Notes: generated by a model not told the origin, from the letters alone. Positions 45,027 to 57,600 are shown, numbered from the stretch's first letter. The stretch: DNA of 64,000 nt from Tetradesmus obliquus (GCA_030272155.1 CP126191.1:8702501-8766500); one strand, 5' to 3'. Made by a program: numbers and translations.

Positions 45027-48000
45027 TCAAGCAGCGACATGCGCTGCTGCAGCAGCTTGCTGCTGAGGCAGCACTAGCCGCTGCAGATCCACACTGTGCT
45101 GCCATCTGTGCTGAAACACATAGCGTGGCTGCCGCCCTGCCGCAAGAGCTGCAGCCATGCGGTCTTGCGCCAGCACACAGACAATGGCGTGCACATCCAG
45201 AAACAGCGGGCGGCTGCACACTGCCGCCTTGGCGCGCTGCAGGACACTGAGCTCACCACAGACAAGGCCGCACAGCATGCCGCGCAGCACGTGCTGCTTC
45301 TTCAGGTTGCTGGCTAATGCTGCCACAATGGCATCCGCAGGCATGCTGGCATCCAGCACAGGCAGAAGCATGCTGTGGTCTGCTGGCTGCTGTGTCACAG
45401 CTGGGTGCAGCAGCTGCTGCGCAAGCCCACGCTGCTCCTGATGCAGTGTGTGGAGTGCCGGCAGGTAGAGCTCTGCACATGCCAAGATGTGGCAAATCTG
45501 CAGGTTGTGGTCGAAAGGCACGAGCGATTGATGCAGGCATCAGCGTCTAAGTGCCACCTGTCGCTTGTGATCCCACGACGCGTATGTACTGTTGCAACAG
45601 TGTCAAATGCGCTTAAGGATGCACTGACCAGAATGTCAGCGTAGCATACTTGTGCAAGACACGAGTTTCATCAACACATATCCACCAGAAGCCTCCGGGC
45701 AGGGGGGCTGTGGGTCCAACATTGCCTGCAGTTGCGCAGTTGTGCATTTACCATGTGTAAAACTGTCTCTTTATGTATAGGCGCCACCAGTCAAAAGATC
45801 GTACACAGTGAGCTGATCGAGCAGCCCTGCAGCTCACCTGACCACTGCTGAGGTCAAGCTGCCGCAGCACCCGCCGTCAGTGCTCATCGTCGTAAGCCAC
45901 AGGCATGCCTGTGTCCAGGTTGCGCCCCAACAGCATGCAGTAGGCGCCTAGAAGGCAGCAGGCAGCAAGCAGCAAGCGGCAAGGAACCAGAAAACAATGG
46001 TTTGCAGCAAGCAGGCCAGCGGCAAACATACAAGCACGGCATCATACAGATGGACAGCACCCGATAAGCAGATGTGCGCTTCCTTTCATGCAGGCATCTC
46101 CCTTGGCTTGAAACCGTTCCTTTGCATGCACATGGTTGAAGCCAGAAGTGCCCATGCACCACAGAACAGCAGTCTGCTTCTGTATGCTCACCCGGGTTGA
46201 GCACCATGGCGGTCCCCAGCGGCTGCTTGCTGCGCTCAGTCAGCTGCTCCAGCTGCTCATATGCACTACTGCTGCTGCTGCTACTCCTGGCCCCTAACGC
46301 CACAGCACTAAGGCTTGGCGCCCAAGCCGCAGTGCGGCCTGCAGCGTTAGTGCCGGGTGGACTAGCATGTGGTGCTGATGCATCCTGCAGTGCCGCCAGC
46401 GCAGCACTCAGCTCGCCCAGAAGGCTGCGCCACTTCTGGAAAATTTCATCACAGCTCATGCTCTTTACAGCTTGCGCGCTTGCTGGTTCGGCAGCGGTGA
46501 GCTGCTGCCAGCAGCTGCTGCCCCCTGGCGTGCTTGCCGCTGTGGTGGCGGTTACCATGGCTGCTGGCGCTGCCGGTGGCACTCCACCGCCACCAGCAGC
46601 AGCAGCAGCAGATGGACAACTCCAGACATGCAGTGCTCCAGGAGCGCTCATATCCGTGCCTCTCAGGCTGATGGGTGCAGCCATGCGCGTCTGCATCTGC
46701 TCCTGCTGCTGCCCATCCCTGACCTCTGCACTGCCGCCGCTGCTGCTGCAGCTGTTGCCGGTGGTGGTTGAGCTGCTGCTCGCGTCATACACAGGAGGCC
46801 CATGCACGTGTGTCATGCGCACCTGGAGGCAACACAGGCAGCAGACGTACCAGGATAAAGCAGTGAGCAGCGCGTGCATGGCCCTACGCTGCACAACGTC
46901 TGGAGGCATCAGCCAACAGCTGTCCTGCAAGCCCTGCTGTCCACATTAAAGCAAGTTTGACCACACTGCCCCTAGCACTGCCATGCATGGCATCTCACCA
47001 CATCCTCCCGGCCAGCAACAGCTGCCTCCAGCACAGATGCCCGCAGCTTGAGCATCTCATTCTCTGAGGTCAGCAGCTGCAGCTGCTGCATCTTCTGGGT
47101 GACCTCTGCCTCCAAGCCAGACATCATGTCATGCACGCGCTGCCTAACAAGCAGTTGATATGAAGCACGGCACGAAAGCACAGGAGCAAGCCATCAGCTT
47201 GATAGGGTGAGAATGTCTCGTGCCCGACTTTTTTCGGGCAAAACTCCAACAAGCGTGACCGCCTTGACTGTGTCAACTTGAGCACAATCCTGCAAGCAAC
47301 CCCTTGGCAACAGGGCAGGCCACCCTCCGTTTTCAAACACAGTGCAGGCAGCAGGATCACTCCGGCAAATACTGACAAGCTTAGTGCTTTGCACATTCAG
47401 CAGCTGCACATGTGTGGACAGGCGGCGGTGGCATCTTATGCCTGCAACAACAAGCAGAATCAAGTGCATCACCTGGTTTACATCCTGCAATTCTCACCTG
47501 TACCGCCTGGAAGCAGCACCAGACTTTGTCAGGCCCTTGCCAGTCCCATCCATGCTGCTTGTACTGCTGGTCTTAGTCTTAGTCAATTGGCAGCCAGCAG
47601 CACGCCCTCCGTCAGCGGCAGCAACGCCTGTGCTGTGCTTGCTGCTGCATGTTGCTGCTGAAGCCATCTGCAGCAGCTGAAGCTGCTGCGTCTGATACAT
47701 GTGTGGTGCTGACAGGGTGCTGGTTGCAGGCTGTACAACTGTGGCAGGGGTCTGTCCTGCAGGCCATCCTGCTGTGAGAGAGTGAGGGTAGTTGAAGCCT
47801 GGTGCCCCAGGCAGCATGCTGGTGGGGCCTGCTGATGGCAGCCCCATGCTTCGCGGAGCGGAGCTGCCGATGCAGTTGGCTGCCACCGACGTCAGTGGTT
47901 GAACAGCATGCTGCTGTGCAGAGGACAGCATGCTGAGCATCGCCTGCTGCTGTGTGCTGAGCATGCTGTGCGCCATTGGCTGTGGCCGCATGAGCTGTTC

Positions 48001-48240
48001 CTGCTGTAAGAACGGTTGATGCTGATGCCAGAAACTCGGTTGCACCTGCTGCGACTGCATGGTGGTGATGGCACACTGTGGCCAGTGCTGCTGGCCCCCA
48101 AGTGCCCCTGGTCCTAGGTTCACGAAACCGGCCGCTGTTGATGGGTTCACGGTGACATGTTGCGTCTTGTAAATGAGGTGATGTTGTGTTCCATGCCCCC
48201 AGAGGAAGGCCACACCGTCTGCATCATCGGGCGCCATCAT
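45027..48240 (-). CDS. bZIP-like transcription factor of algal type, with an in-frame TGA
   Basis: Five exons in phase: 47498-48240, 46999-47143, 46192-46822, 45838-45947, 45027-45497. Exon 1 is Gln/Ser/Ala-rich and ends Ala-Ser-Arg-Arg-Tyr-Arg, joining to Gln-Arg-Val in exon 2: a short basic region lacking the usual bZIP Asn. Exon 2 continues as a leucine zipper (heptad Leu or Val, with Asn at an 'a' position in Thr-Ser-Glu-Asn-Glu-Met-Leu). Exon 3 has Asp-Glu-Ile-Phe-Gln-Lys-Trp, recalling the second domain of algal bZIP proteins. Exons 4-5 form the usual helical C-terminus, but TGA at 45877-45879 interrupts exon 4 after Asp-Asp-Glu-His. Downstream codons stay open in the same frame to a good GTGAGC donor, and exon 5 continues for 156 codons to a TGA at 45027-45029. 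If the first TGA stops translation the product is 529 aa; read through, about 699. Confidence 0.75.
45747..45761. repeat. Palindromic TTTACCATGTGTAAA, also at 51731-51745
   Basis: TTTAC and GTAAA are inverted around five bases. The extended context GTGCATTTACCATGYGTAAA followed by ACTG occurs again in FANCI intron 7 with one change (T to C). Both copies are intronic. The origin is unknown. Confidence 0.6.
45877..45879 (-). other. In-frame TGA at an expected Trp codon in bZIP-like gene 1
   Basis: Minus-strand TGA lies between codons for Glu-His and Arg-Arg-Val-Leu-Arg-Gln-Leu. The paralogue at 60689-62925 has His-Trp-Glu-Arg at the same place, so TGG to TGA is the simplest reading. An alternative in-phase donor GTGGCT upstream (about 45891-45896) could skip the TGA and join exon 5 in frame. 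Confidence 0.75.
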
Positions 48241-48606
48241 TTGCACAGTACGAGCTGAGTCAAGGATATGAGCTATGAGAGCGTGGATAGTGTTCCAATG
48301 ACTCAAAAACGAACATCTGCTGCGGAGCTCGCGCGCATCCTTGTTCTCTCCACTGTTACACAAACATTCAAACGCTGCTCAGCATGGTTCTACGTTTCAC
48401 AGCCGATCAAGAGCACCAAGGCCTGAACTATATGGTAAATGTCAAATTAATGAAAAGTGGAAGCTGCGCGACAGACCAGCACACTTGGGACCACAGCACA
48501 TGCCCAGCATGCAGAGCTTTTCTACTCCATGATGCAGAGGACTGAGTTATCCGTGCACTGAGTCAACTTTTAAGTTAAGACTCACCAACAGGGAGCCGTT
48601 CTCATC
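48241..48606. promoter_or_regulatory. Short divergent promoter region between bZIP-like gene 1 and FANCI
   Basis: The start codons are 366 bp apart on opposite strands, so both 5' UTRs and promoters must fit here. No clear TATA box is seen. The minus frame upstream of the bZIP start is open without ATG, so the ATG at 48240 is chosen. Confidence 0.45.
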
Positions 48607-51600
48607 ATGGCTCCAGGTTTTGTTGGTGCGCTGCTGTCCACTGGCAGCAGCAGGGCCAGCCAGTACGTGCTGGGCAGTCAAGCAGCAAACCTGCACGAGC
48701 AGCACACCCGCCTGGTTTTAGAGCATGGCCAGACAGCAGTACTGCAGGACATCGAAACTTTGCTGCAGCAGCTGTCACCACAAGTGCCTAAGGTGCGAGT
48801 GTGTAGGTTTGAGTGAGGCTTCTGCTAATCACACCTGGTAGAGCACCGACCCACGCATGCACCATCGGTCGATTTAGTCTGGGTCTACAGCATGAAGCAC
48901 GTGTATAAACGCTGCCATCCTGTTTAGTGCATGGCACTGCAGCGCAATCATAAGAGTGGCCTCGCACGCATGTCTGTGCCTCTGCACAACAGGCGCTGAA
49001 GGCGATCCTGCAAGCCACACGAGCACCCTCCTTCAGTGAAGCCACATCAGCAGCAGATGCCGCTGCCTGCAGCTCGCTGCGCAGTGCGCTGTTTGCTGCA
49101 CTGCCAGGCTGGCTGCACAGCCTGCCAGAAGATCAGCAGCAGCTTGCTGCTGACCTGGCTGCTGCATTCCTGCCAGAGCTTGACACCAGCTGGCAGCAGC
49201 AGGCGGCAGACCTTGCCCCGCTGCTGTATGCATGCCTGTCAGGCCTAGAAGAGTCAAAGCCGCACTTCCTGGCACTGCTGGAGTTGCTCCCGCCTTGCTT
49301 AGCAGCAGTATGTGCAGCCCCCAGCCCTGCAGACGACCTCATGCCAGATGCTCCTGCAGGAGCAGGCAGCGACATTGGCGAAGCAGCAGAAGCTGCAGGC
49401 GCTGGCGGAGCAGGCGCATCCACTGCTGCCTTTTACAAAGATCAGGCAGCCAACAGACTGCTCAACTGTGGTTGGGAGAGGCGCCCAGAGCAGGTTGGGC
49501 AGCTGCTGCAGCTGGCAAAGGCGCTGCCACTGACACAAGAGCAGCTGGAGAAAGCAGTGAAGAAAGGCATCATGGCTTGTAGGTGAGGCTGGCACCGACG
49601 ACTCTTTGCGTGACCAGTCACTTTGCCGCAGTTGCAACACGCGTCTGTGCTGGCTGTGCTCCCTTGCAGGCTGGCAGCCTGCATGCTAGCACTCACTGCA
49701 GCACCTGTAATGTACCTGGTGTTCTAGCATAACTTCATGTGCTGCTGTGCTGCTGCCTGTCCTGCGGCAGGGCTGCGAGCCTGCAGCAGCTGCCGCCCAT
49801 CCTGTACCAGGTGCTGCTGCTGTCAGGCCGTGGCGCGCGGCAGCTGGCTCTCACCGGGCTCCGCAGACTGTTCAACTATCTGGAAACCCAGCCGCAGCAC
49901 CAAGCTGCGCAGCCAGGCAGCGTTCCTGCAAGCAGCTGCGGCGGCCCGCTGCCTGGCGCCACGCTGCTGCAGGTTGAGGCGACGCTGCTGATGCACGTCT
50001 CCACGCTGCTCAAGTATGACGCTGCCCTGGGCAGCGAGTGGCACAAGTGGTTCAAGACGCACGGCGTCAGCGGAGACCACTTCATGCTGCAGGTGCGGCC
50101 GTAGACCTTGGAAAACGCTGCACTTTGAAAGTGATTTTTCTTGCTGCACACAGCTACAGCACGGCAGCCAGGGGAGCAGGTGCCGCAGAGGAGAATACGC
50201 CCGGCAGCGAGCAGCGTTGTTGCACACCTGCGTGCACACACTCTGCCACCTGCATCCACACTCGGCTGGTGTTGCTGCTGCGCTGTCTGCCGCAGGTGCT
50301 GCTGACGATGTCGCGGCACCACAAGCTGGAGCAGCCGCTGCAGCAGCTGCTGAAGAAGGCTGTGCAGCAGGCCTGTGAGGATGAGGCGGCTGCTGGCAGC
50401 GGCGTGAGCAGCAGCAGGTGGATGGCGGCACTGCCGGCTGTTGGCAGCGGGCCTAGCTTGCAGGAGCTGGAGCAAGGGCTGCTGAAGGCTGTCAGGTGGG
50501 GTGCTGCTGATGTTGACTGTGACCATGGTTCATCGTAGTTTTGTTGGCGCTGATATTGACAAGTCGGCCTGTGGAAGCACACGTGCATGTGCATGCAATG
50601 CGCATGCATGTACGTGTTTGCAGCAGGTGATGCCTGTGGATGGGCTGGCACGGGTGTCAATCTCCTGCATGCTACGAGTGATGCGTCCCAGCGGTGGCAC
50701 CACCGCAAGATCAAGCACTTTCTTCCCTTGAGCTCTACAACGGTGTGCACCCATTGGCACCCCTCGCTGCCATCACCACATGCAGGTGCAGCTCCTACGC
50801 GAGTGAGCTGGTGTGCCCTGGCCTTCTGCAGCTGGCCTCAAACCTGCTCACCACGCCCTGCAGCTGCCCGCTGCATGTGGTAATGGCTGCGAGGGGCGGC
50901 AAGGCAGGCAGCCTGCCCCCGCAGGCCTCCCCAGGTGCCCGGGCTGTGCGGCTGGGGCTGCTGCTGCTGCAGGAGATCTTTGAGGTGCATGCAGAGGCTC
51001 GCACAGAGGTGCTGAAGGTGGCACAGGTTAGTGCGGCTGCAAGTGGCGTGCACTGCTGGTTGGGCTGGAGTTTGCACTTGCATGTTGCAGCGGTGGAGTG
51101 ATGCTGAACATCTGTGCACAGCGCATTGCTCTGAAGACACAGTGAAGGTTGCTGCCGCCTGACGCACCGCTGCCGCTGCTGCTATGCAGGCGCAGCTGGC
51201 TTGCGGGAACTTGGATGCTGCTCTGCCGCACGTGCTGCTGCTGTCAAGCATCTGCAGGGAGCAGCCTGCACTGCTCAGCAGCTATGTGCCGCAGCTGAAG
51301 GAGTGCCTGGGCAGCATTGCAGGCCTTTCAGCAGACGCTGCGCTGGTGCTGCTGCTGGCTCTGTGGCCGCTCTGCAGGTGACTCAGCCACTCCCCAGCAT
51401 CTGTTGCATGCATGGGGCCTGTGTGCTTTGCCATTATGCAGTGCTTGGCACCAGCACATACGCATACCTGCTTGCTGGCATGCAGTTGCCAAATCACACA
51501 CATTCTTCGACAGTTGTTGGTCCTGCAAGGATGCAGTAAGCTGTCTTCCGCCGTTACGATTGAGCCAGCCTTGACGTTGCTTGTGCTCTGCAGGGTGCGC

Positions 51601-54600
51601 AGCGACTTGCAGGATCACGTGATCATGCTGCTGCGCAAGATGATGTATCGCCAGGACGTCAGTGGCAGGTGAGCAGAGCTGGGCACACTTTGTCATGGTG
51701 CATCATTGCTCGCAGGTGTGCAGTCGTGCATTTACCATGCGTAAAACTGCCCCGACACACTGACGTGCTTTGGACCCGTGGCTGTACAGCAGATGTGCTG
51801 CAGGCTGCCTTCACTGCATGTGATGCGTGTCACGCATGTTGTGTGCCCTGCGCTTTTCTTCCGGCACTCGCTGCTTGTTGCACAGCGTCAACTCCAGCTG
51901 CACCTTGACCGCGGGCGCAAGTATACGCACGAATGCAGAGAGATGCGCAGTGCTGCGTCTGCCCCAAGACGTGGCAGAGCCACTCAGCACCAAGCAGCAG
52001 CGATATTGCCGAACTCTTCACAGGTTTGTTATAACACTTGTTATCACAAGTCGCTGCCTGCTTCGCTTGCATGCAGGCTGGTGGCCATCCGCGGCTTCCT
52101 GTGCCTCATCCTGCAGCACCTGGCTGACGCGCCGCAGTCCGTGGCAGCACTCAGCGGCAGCATCAGCGAAGCCAGCTGCAGTCAGGTGAGGCAGTGTAGC
52201 AGCAGCATACTATCACGTGCTGCTTCAGGTGGCTCGTCACAATGCGGCGCAAGGTGGTACGAGACAAGCTGCTGCTGGTGTGAAACTGCGCTGCTGTACA
52301 CGGCCATGGCCAAGCGGCACTGCTCGCCGCCAGGACCATGCTGCAACAGCACTAACATTGCAAAGTTCAGATCAAAACAACGCAGCGATGGTGCCAGCCC
52401 TTTGCGTACACTTGATGGTCTGTCAAACCAGACAGTGTGGCGCTTCGCAGAGCTAACACACACATGAATGCCGCCACTGGCTTGGCAAATGCACCGCTGC
52501 TGCTGCTGCTGCTGCTGCTGCTCCCTCAGGCGTCGCTGAGCCAGGTGTCGTCGCTGTCAGGCGGCCGCGGCATCAACCTGCTGCAGGAGCTGGCTGCGGT
52601 GCTGCGGCGCGCGCTGACTCAGCAGGCCCCAGTCAGGGAGGCGCTGTACAAAGGCCTGCTGCAGGTGCGGCAGTGGCACTGCTGTGGGGCCACACCATGC
52701 ATCATTTTATGTTGTATAGCAGTACAGCTGTCTTAAGCAGCTGCCAGAAGTGCACCTGAGACACAGGGCACGTGTGTGAGCTTAGCAGCTGACAGCATGA
52801 CAACGCCCGGCTACGCCTGTATGGTGCTCACAGCAGCGTCTTGGTAGCAACATCAACGACAGCAACTCGGCTGCTGCTTTGTGGCTGTTGCAGGTGCTCC
52901 AGGCAGATCCGGGGTCGCACGAGCTGCTGTCTGAGCTGCTGCTGCCGCACCTGCGCAACTTTGTGCCTGACAGCAGCAGCAGGGACCAGCCGCCGCTGCT
53001 GCTGCACCAGTGCGCAGGCCTGTTACACGTGAGTGCTCATGCGCTGATCTTAGAGCAGCAGTCGACTGGCCGGGCAGCTGCCGATCAGCATCGAGTGCTT
53101 GCTGAACCCCGCATGTGCGCCTGCAGCTGCCGCTAGCCAGCCCTTTCATCAGCTGCAGTAAAGGACACCTGTTGCCGTGACACATAACCTGCCACAGCGC
53201 GTGGCGTGTGCATGCTGTCATCACCAGCAACCCATCAACAGTATTACACATGCAGCTCGCCACCACTGCATGCTGCTGCCGTTTGCCACTGCAGGGAGAG
53301 GCTGTGCTGCATGAGCCGCTGCCGGTGCTGCTGCGCTGCGTGCACCAGCTGGCCAGGATGCTGCCAGGGGAGCCAGGCAGCGGATGGGCAGGACCCAGCG
53401 ACCAGCACAGCAGCTCGGCACTCAAGGTGGGCATCTGGGCACACCAATCAGCTGTGCTGGCTTGCAACTAAACAGCGACGAGTCGAGTCGTCAGGTAGTG
53501 CTTGAAAAGTTGGCACTCAGCTTGCACGAGCCTGGCCGCGTCATGCGTTGTTGGGCCTGCTTGGTGTGGCCATGCGGCACCGTGTGTAATCGCCAACTGT
53601 GCTGCTGCTGCTTCTGCCCTCGCATGACAACGCGTGTTGTGGGTCAGGCGTGCTTTGCCACGCTGCGCAGCACGCTGTCACAGGCCTCCCTGGAGGTCTT
53701 TGGCCTGGGCCAGGCTGCTGACCTCAACCCGCTGCTGCCAGATGGCCTGCTGGGGCAGCTGCTTGCGTCCAACCTGCTGGGGGCGCTGCAGGTGGTCATG
53801 GAAGATGTGGTGGCTGAGATACAGCAGCTCAAGCAGGAGCAGCCAGATGCAGCAACCAGGGTGAGTGCGAGGCAGGCAGCTCCACCTGGCAAGCAGCTGT
53901 GCAGCAGCTGCTGCTGCTGCTGCTGCCTACCATCTGGTTCCCGGTGCCACTGGTGGCTGCAAAATGCACAAGTCTAGAGGCACACGGCATCCTTGAGCAG
54001 CCGGCACCAGAACACGCAAACAGTGTGGCTTGGAATTAGGTTGTATGGAGTACATGCAGACTTGTTGATTATAAGGAGTTTGTTGTTGTTGTTGGTTGCA
54101 ATGGTCGGAAGAGGGCTTGCATGTGCAGCTGGTGCAGCTCACAGGAGAAGCATTCCGCTGCCATGGATACAGCGCAGCCGATGGGAGCAGTTTGGCAGCT
54201 ACTGGCACACCAGGCATAGCCACAGCCAACTGCACAACAACTAACTGCACAGTGCCACATCAACTGCACAGTGCCACATCAAATCACAGTGCACAACAAC
54301 TAACTGCACAACAACTAACTGCACAGTGCCACAGCAAATCACAGTGCACAACAGCCAACTGCACAACAACTAACTGCACAGTGCCACAGCAACTGCACAG
54401 TGCCACATCAAATCACAGTGCACAACAATCAACTGCACAACAACTAACTGCACAACAACTAACTGCACAACAACCAACTGCACAACAACTAACTGCACAG
54501 TGCCACATAAGCGCCTTCAACCCCCCATAGATCTCCAAATTGTCCAGCATGTTGGAGTTCCTTGTTGTGTGTGCCGGTGTGCACTGCTGACCTGCCGCTG

Positions 54601-57600
54601 GCTGCAACTGCCCTCATGCAGGACCCTGACAGGGTGGAACAGCTGGGGGAGGAGATGTTGAAGCTGTTTGAGCTGCACAGCAGCGTGGCCAGCCTTGCAA
54701 TGGAGGGCAGCAAGGCACCCAGCAAGAAGGGCAGCAAGAAAGGCTCAGCGGCTGCTGCTGCTGCTGCTGCAGAGGGGGGCACAGCGCCAGACGCAGGCGG
54801 CGAGCAGCAGGTAGGCAGGCTGCTGGGTGAATGTGCGGCGCAGCCGTTACTGCTGCTCACAGTGGTTGAGTACCTGCTGAGTTGCCGACATTAGCAATGA
54901 CATGATCAAGCAACAGCTCGCCTGAACGCTGCATGCTTCATGTTGCTGCCGCCGCTTTGCTGCTGCTGCCGCTGATGTCTCACTGGCAACCCCGCCAGGC
55001 GACTGCGGGCCACAAGCGCAGCAGGCCTACCGCCTCTTTCACGCCTGTCATGCGGCAGCAGCCGCACCTCTCAGCCGCCTGCCTGGCTGCGCTGTGCACA
55101 GCCATCAACGAAGACGGCCTGCTGCAGCTGCCGCAAGGCTACGATGAGGCCAAGCCTGCACACCACCAGCAGCTGGCGCGCAGCGACGACTTCAGGTGCT
55201 TCGTGCTGCGCAGCTGCTGCAGCCTGCTGGAGGGCGCGGCGGGCGGCGCTGCTGCGGCAGCACTGCTGCATCCGCATCAGCAGGGAGCCAGCAGCAGCAG
55301 CAGCAGCAGCGGTGGCAGTGCAGGGCCTGCTGCAGATGAGGTGCTGGTGCTGGGGCCTGCGCTGTTCCAGGTGTTCAAGGTGCGGGGCGGCGGAAGTAAA
55401 TGCGGTTCCCTCTTGTATAGCTGGCAGTGGCGGCCGGGCTGCAGTCGATTATGGCAACTGTCATCTGCGTCAACGTAATCTGCAGTGCGCTACAGCTTGA
55501 CGCAAACGCCGCCTGTGTCGATCCATGCAACGGGTGAGATGCGCTGTACTGACGCAGTCGTTGCCATCATCGTGCTGCTGTTGGCTTGCGGTTTCGCTGC
55601 TGCAGCTGATCATGGACACGACAGTGCATGGCGGCCGCTCCGCTAGCAGCAGCAGCAGCGCAGCGAGCTCAGCTGAAGGGCATGACACGCTGGAGCAGCT
55701 CTCAGCCAGCGCTCTGCAGGAGCTGCTCAAGCTTGCAGATGCCACGCAGCAGCTGGCAGCGCTGTTTGAGCTGCTGCCGTTAGAAGACGGCTCCTTGCCA
55801 CCACAGCAGCAGCAGCAGCAGGGAGACGTAGCTGATGATGGGCAGCGGCCGGCGCCTGTTGATGCCGGCGCTGCAGTTGTGGCGGCGGTGATGCCGCGCC
55901 TGCCGCAGCTCACTGCCTGCATCGACAAGCTCATGCTCAACAGCTGCTTCAAAGAAGCACAGACCTGTGTGGAGTGCCTGGTGCTGCTGGGCCGGCAGCT
56001 ACACAGCCCGTCACCAGCAGCAGCAGGGGCGCCGCGGCAGCAGCAGCAGCAGCTGCCGGCGCATGCTGCGCTGTCGCGGTGGGCTGCTGAGTCAGCGCTG
56101 CAGCAGGATGAGCCAGAAGTGAAGTCAGTGAGCCTGGCAAAGGCGCTGCTGGATGTGTACATCCGCTTCTGTGGTGAGCGGGGCACAACAGTGGCAGTGA
56201 TGCGGTTGGTGGTGCAGTTGCAGTAGTGCAGCGCCGTGTCGAGCCGCTTCCCGCCTGCCTGACCTGGCTATGGTTTTGCTGTTGCTGCACTGCGGTTTAC
56301 TCGTGCTCCGGTTGTTCGTGCCGCTGGCTGCTGTCCTGATGTGTGGCATGCCGCTCAGTCGGTGATCCATACAGAAGCCACCGCAAACTTCCTGTGCCCG
56401 ATGACTTGCCGTGCATGCTTATACGCTAGGTGCCGATGACTTGGTGCCTCTCAGAACCGCGGCGCTGGAGATCCAGACCCTCGTCGGCGACTGCGAGACA
56501 GACACGCAGGCCACGCAGCAGCAGCCGCGCAGCCTTGCCATGCTGCTGCCCGACAAGACGGCGCAGCCGTGCGCTGCTGCTGTGCTGAGCTACATTGATG
56601 AGGGGCTGGGGCAGGTGGAGCGGCTGGCTGCTGTGCACCTCAAGGCAGGGCTTGTGCAAGGTGCGAGGCATGCGGCTGTCATGTTGTAATGATAGTCTTT
56701 TCTTGTGTGTGTGCTATGCGTTTTTGGCACCGGCAGTGCCTGAGCTTCTGGGGGCTGCTGTCATGCTGCTGTGCTGCTCGCATCAGTGATGCTGTGGCTT
56801 AACAAAGTGCCGACCAAAAAACAAGCCAACAGCAGGCTGCCACACCTTGAGTACGTTGCATCAGTCTGCACTAGCCCTAGAGCAGGCAGCCTAGAAAGCA
56901 GCCCATCGCTTCCTTGCATTCACATCCATCCCTGCCACTCTGCATCCACGCAATCCACAACCGCGGACCTCCTGACACTGCTCCTCCCTGCCGCTGCTGC
57001 TGCCGCCGTCGCTGCTGCTGCTGTATACTCTCTCAGACTGTGACAGCGCTGAGGCGGCGCGTGACAGGCGGCGGCTGGCTGCTGCGCTGTGTGGGCGGCT
57101 GCAGGGGCTGCTGGGGGCGCTGGCTGTGCTGGTCAACACCATCATGGCCATGCCAGCCATTGTGGACCAGCAGGTAAGCATATGAAAACATGACCTGGCA
57201 AGCATCACACTTGCTGTGCTGGTCAACACCATCATGGCCATGCCTGCCATTGTGGACCAGCAGGCAAGCGCAGCCTGGATGACGAAACACATGCTGTCCT
57301 GCAGTGCAGCAAGTCATTGCCGTGTGGTCCGGCTTTGAACCAGCCCACGCACTGCCTGGTTTACACGCCCGAATGCTTTGTGGCTGGCCTTGCTTCGCCC
57401 CGCTGCTGCTACCCTGCCTCCTCGCAGACGCGCGTGCTGATCCACACCTACAGGCTGCTGCTGCTGCTGGCCAAGGCGCACCAGCTGCCCAAGGCTGCTG
57501 CCAGCAGGGCACTGCCGGCCGAATTCGAGGGACTGGCCAGCATGGTCAATAGGGACCTCACGCACAGGGTGTACCACTTCATGATCGACGACCAGGAGGT

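Noticed and set aside
55470..56186. Minus-strand Ser-rich open frame of 238 codons
   Set aside because: Antisense shadow of FANCI exon 15.
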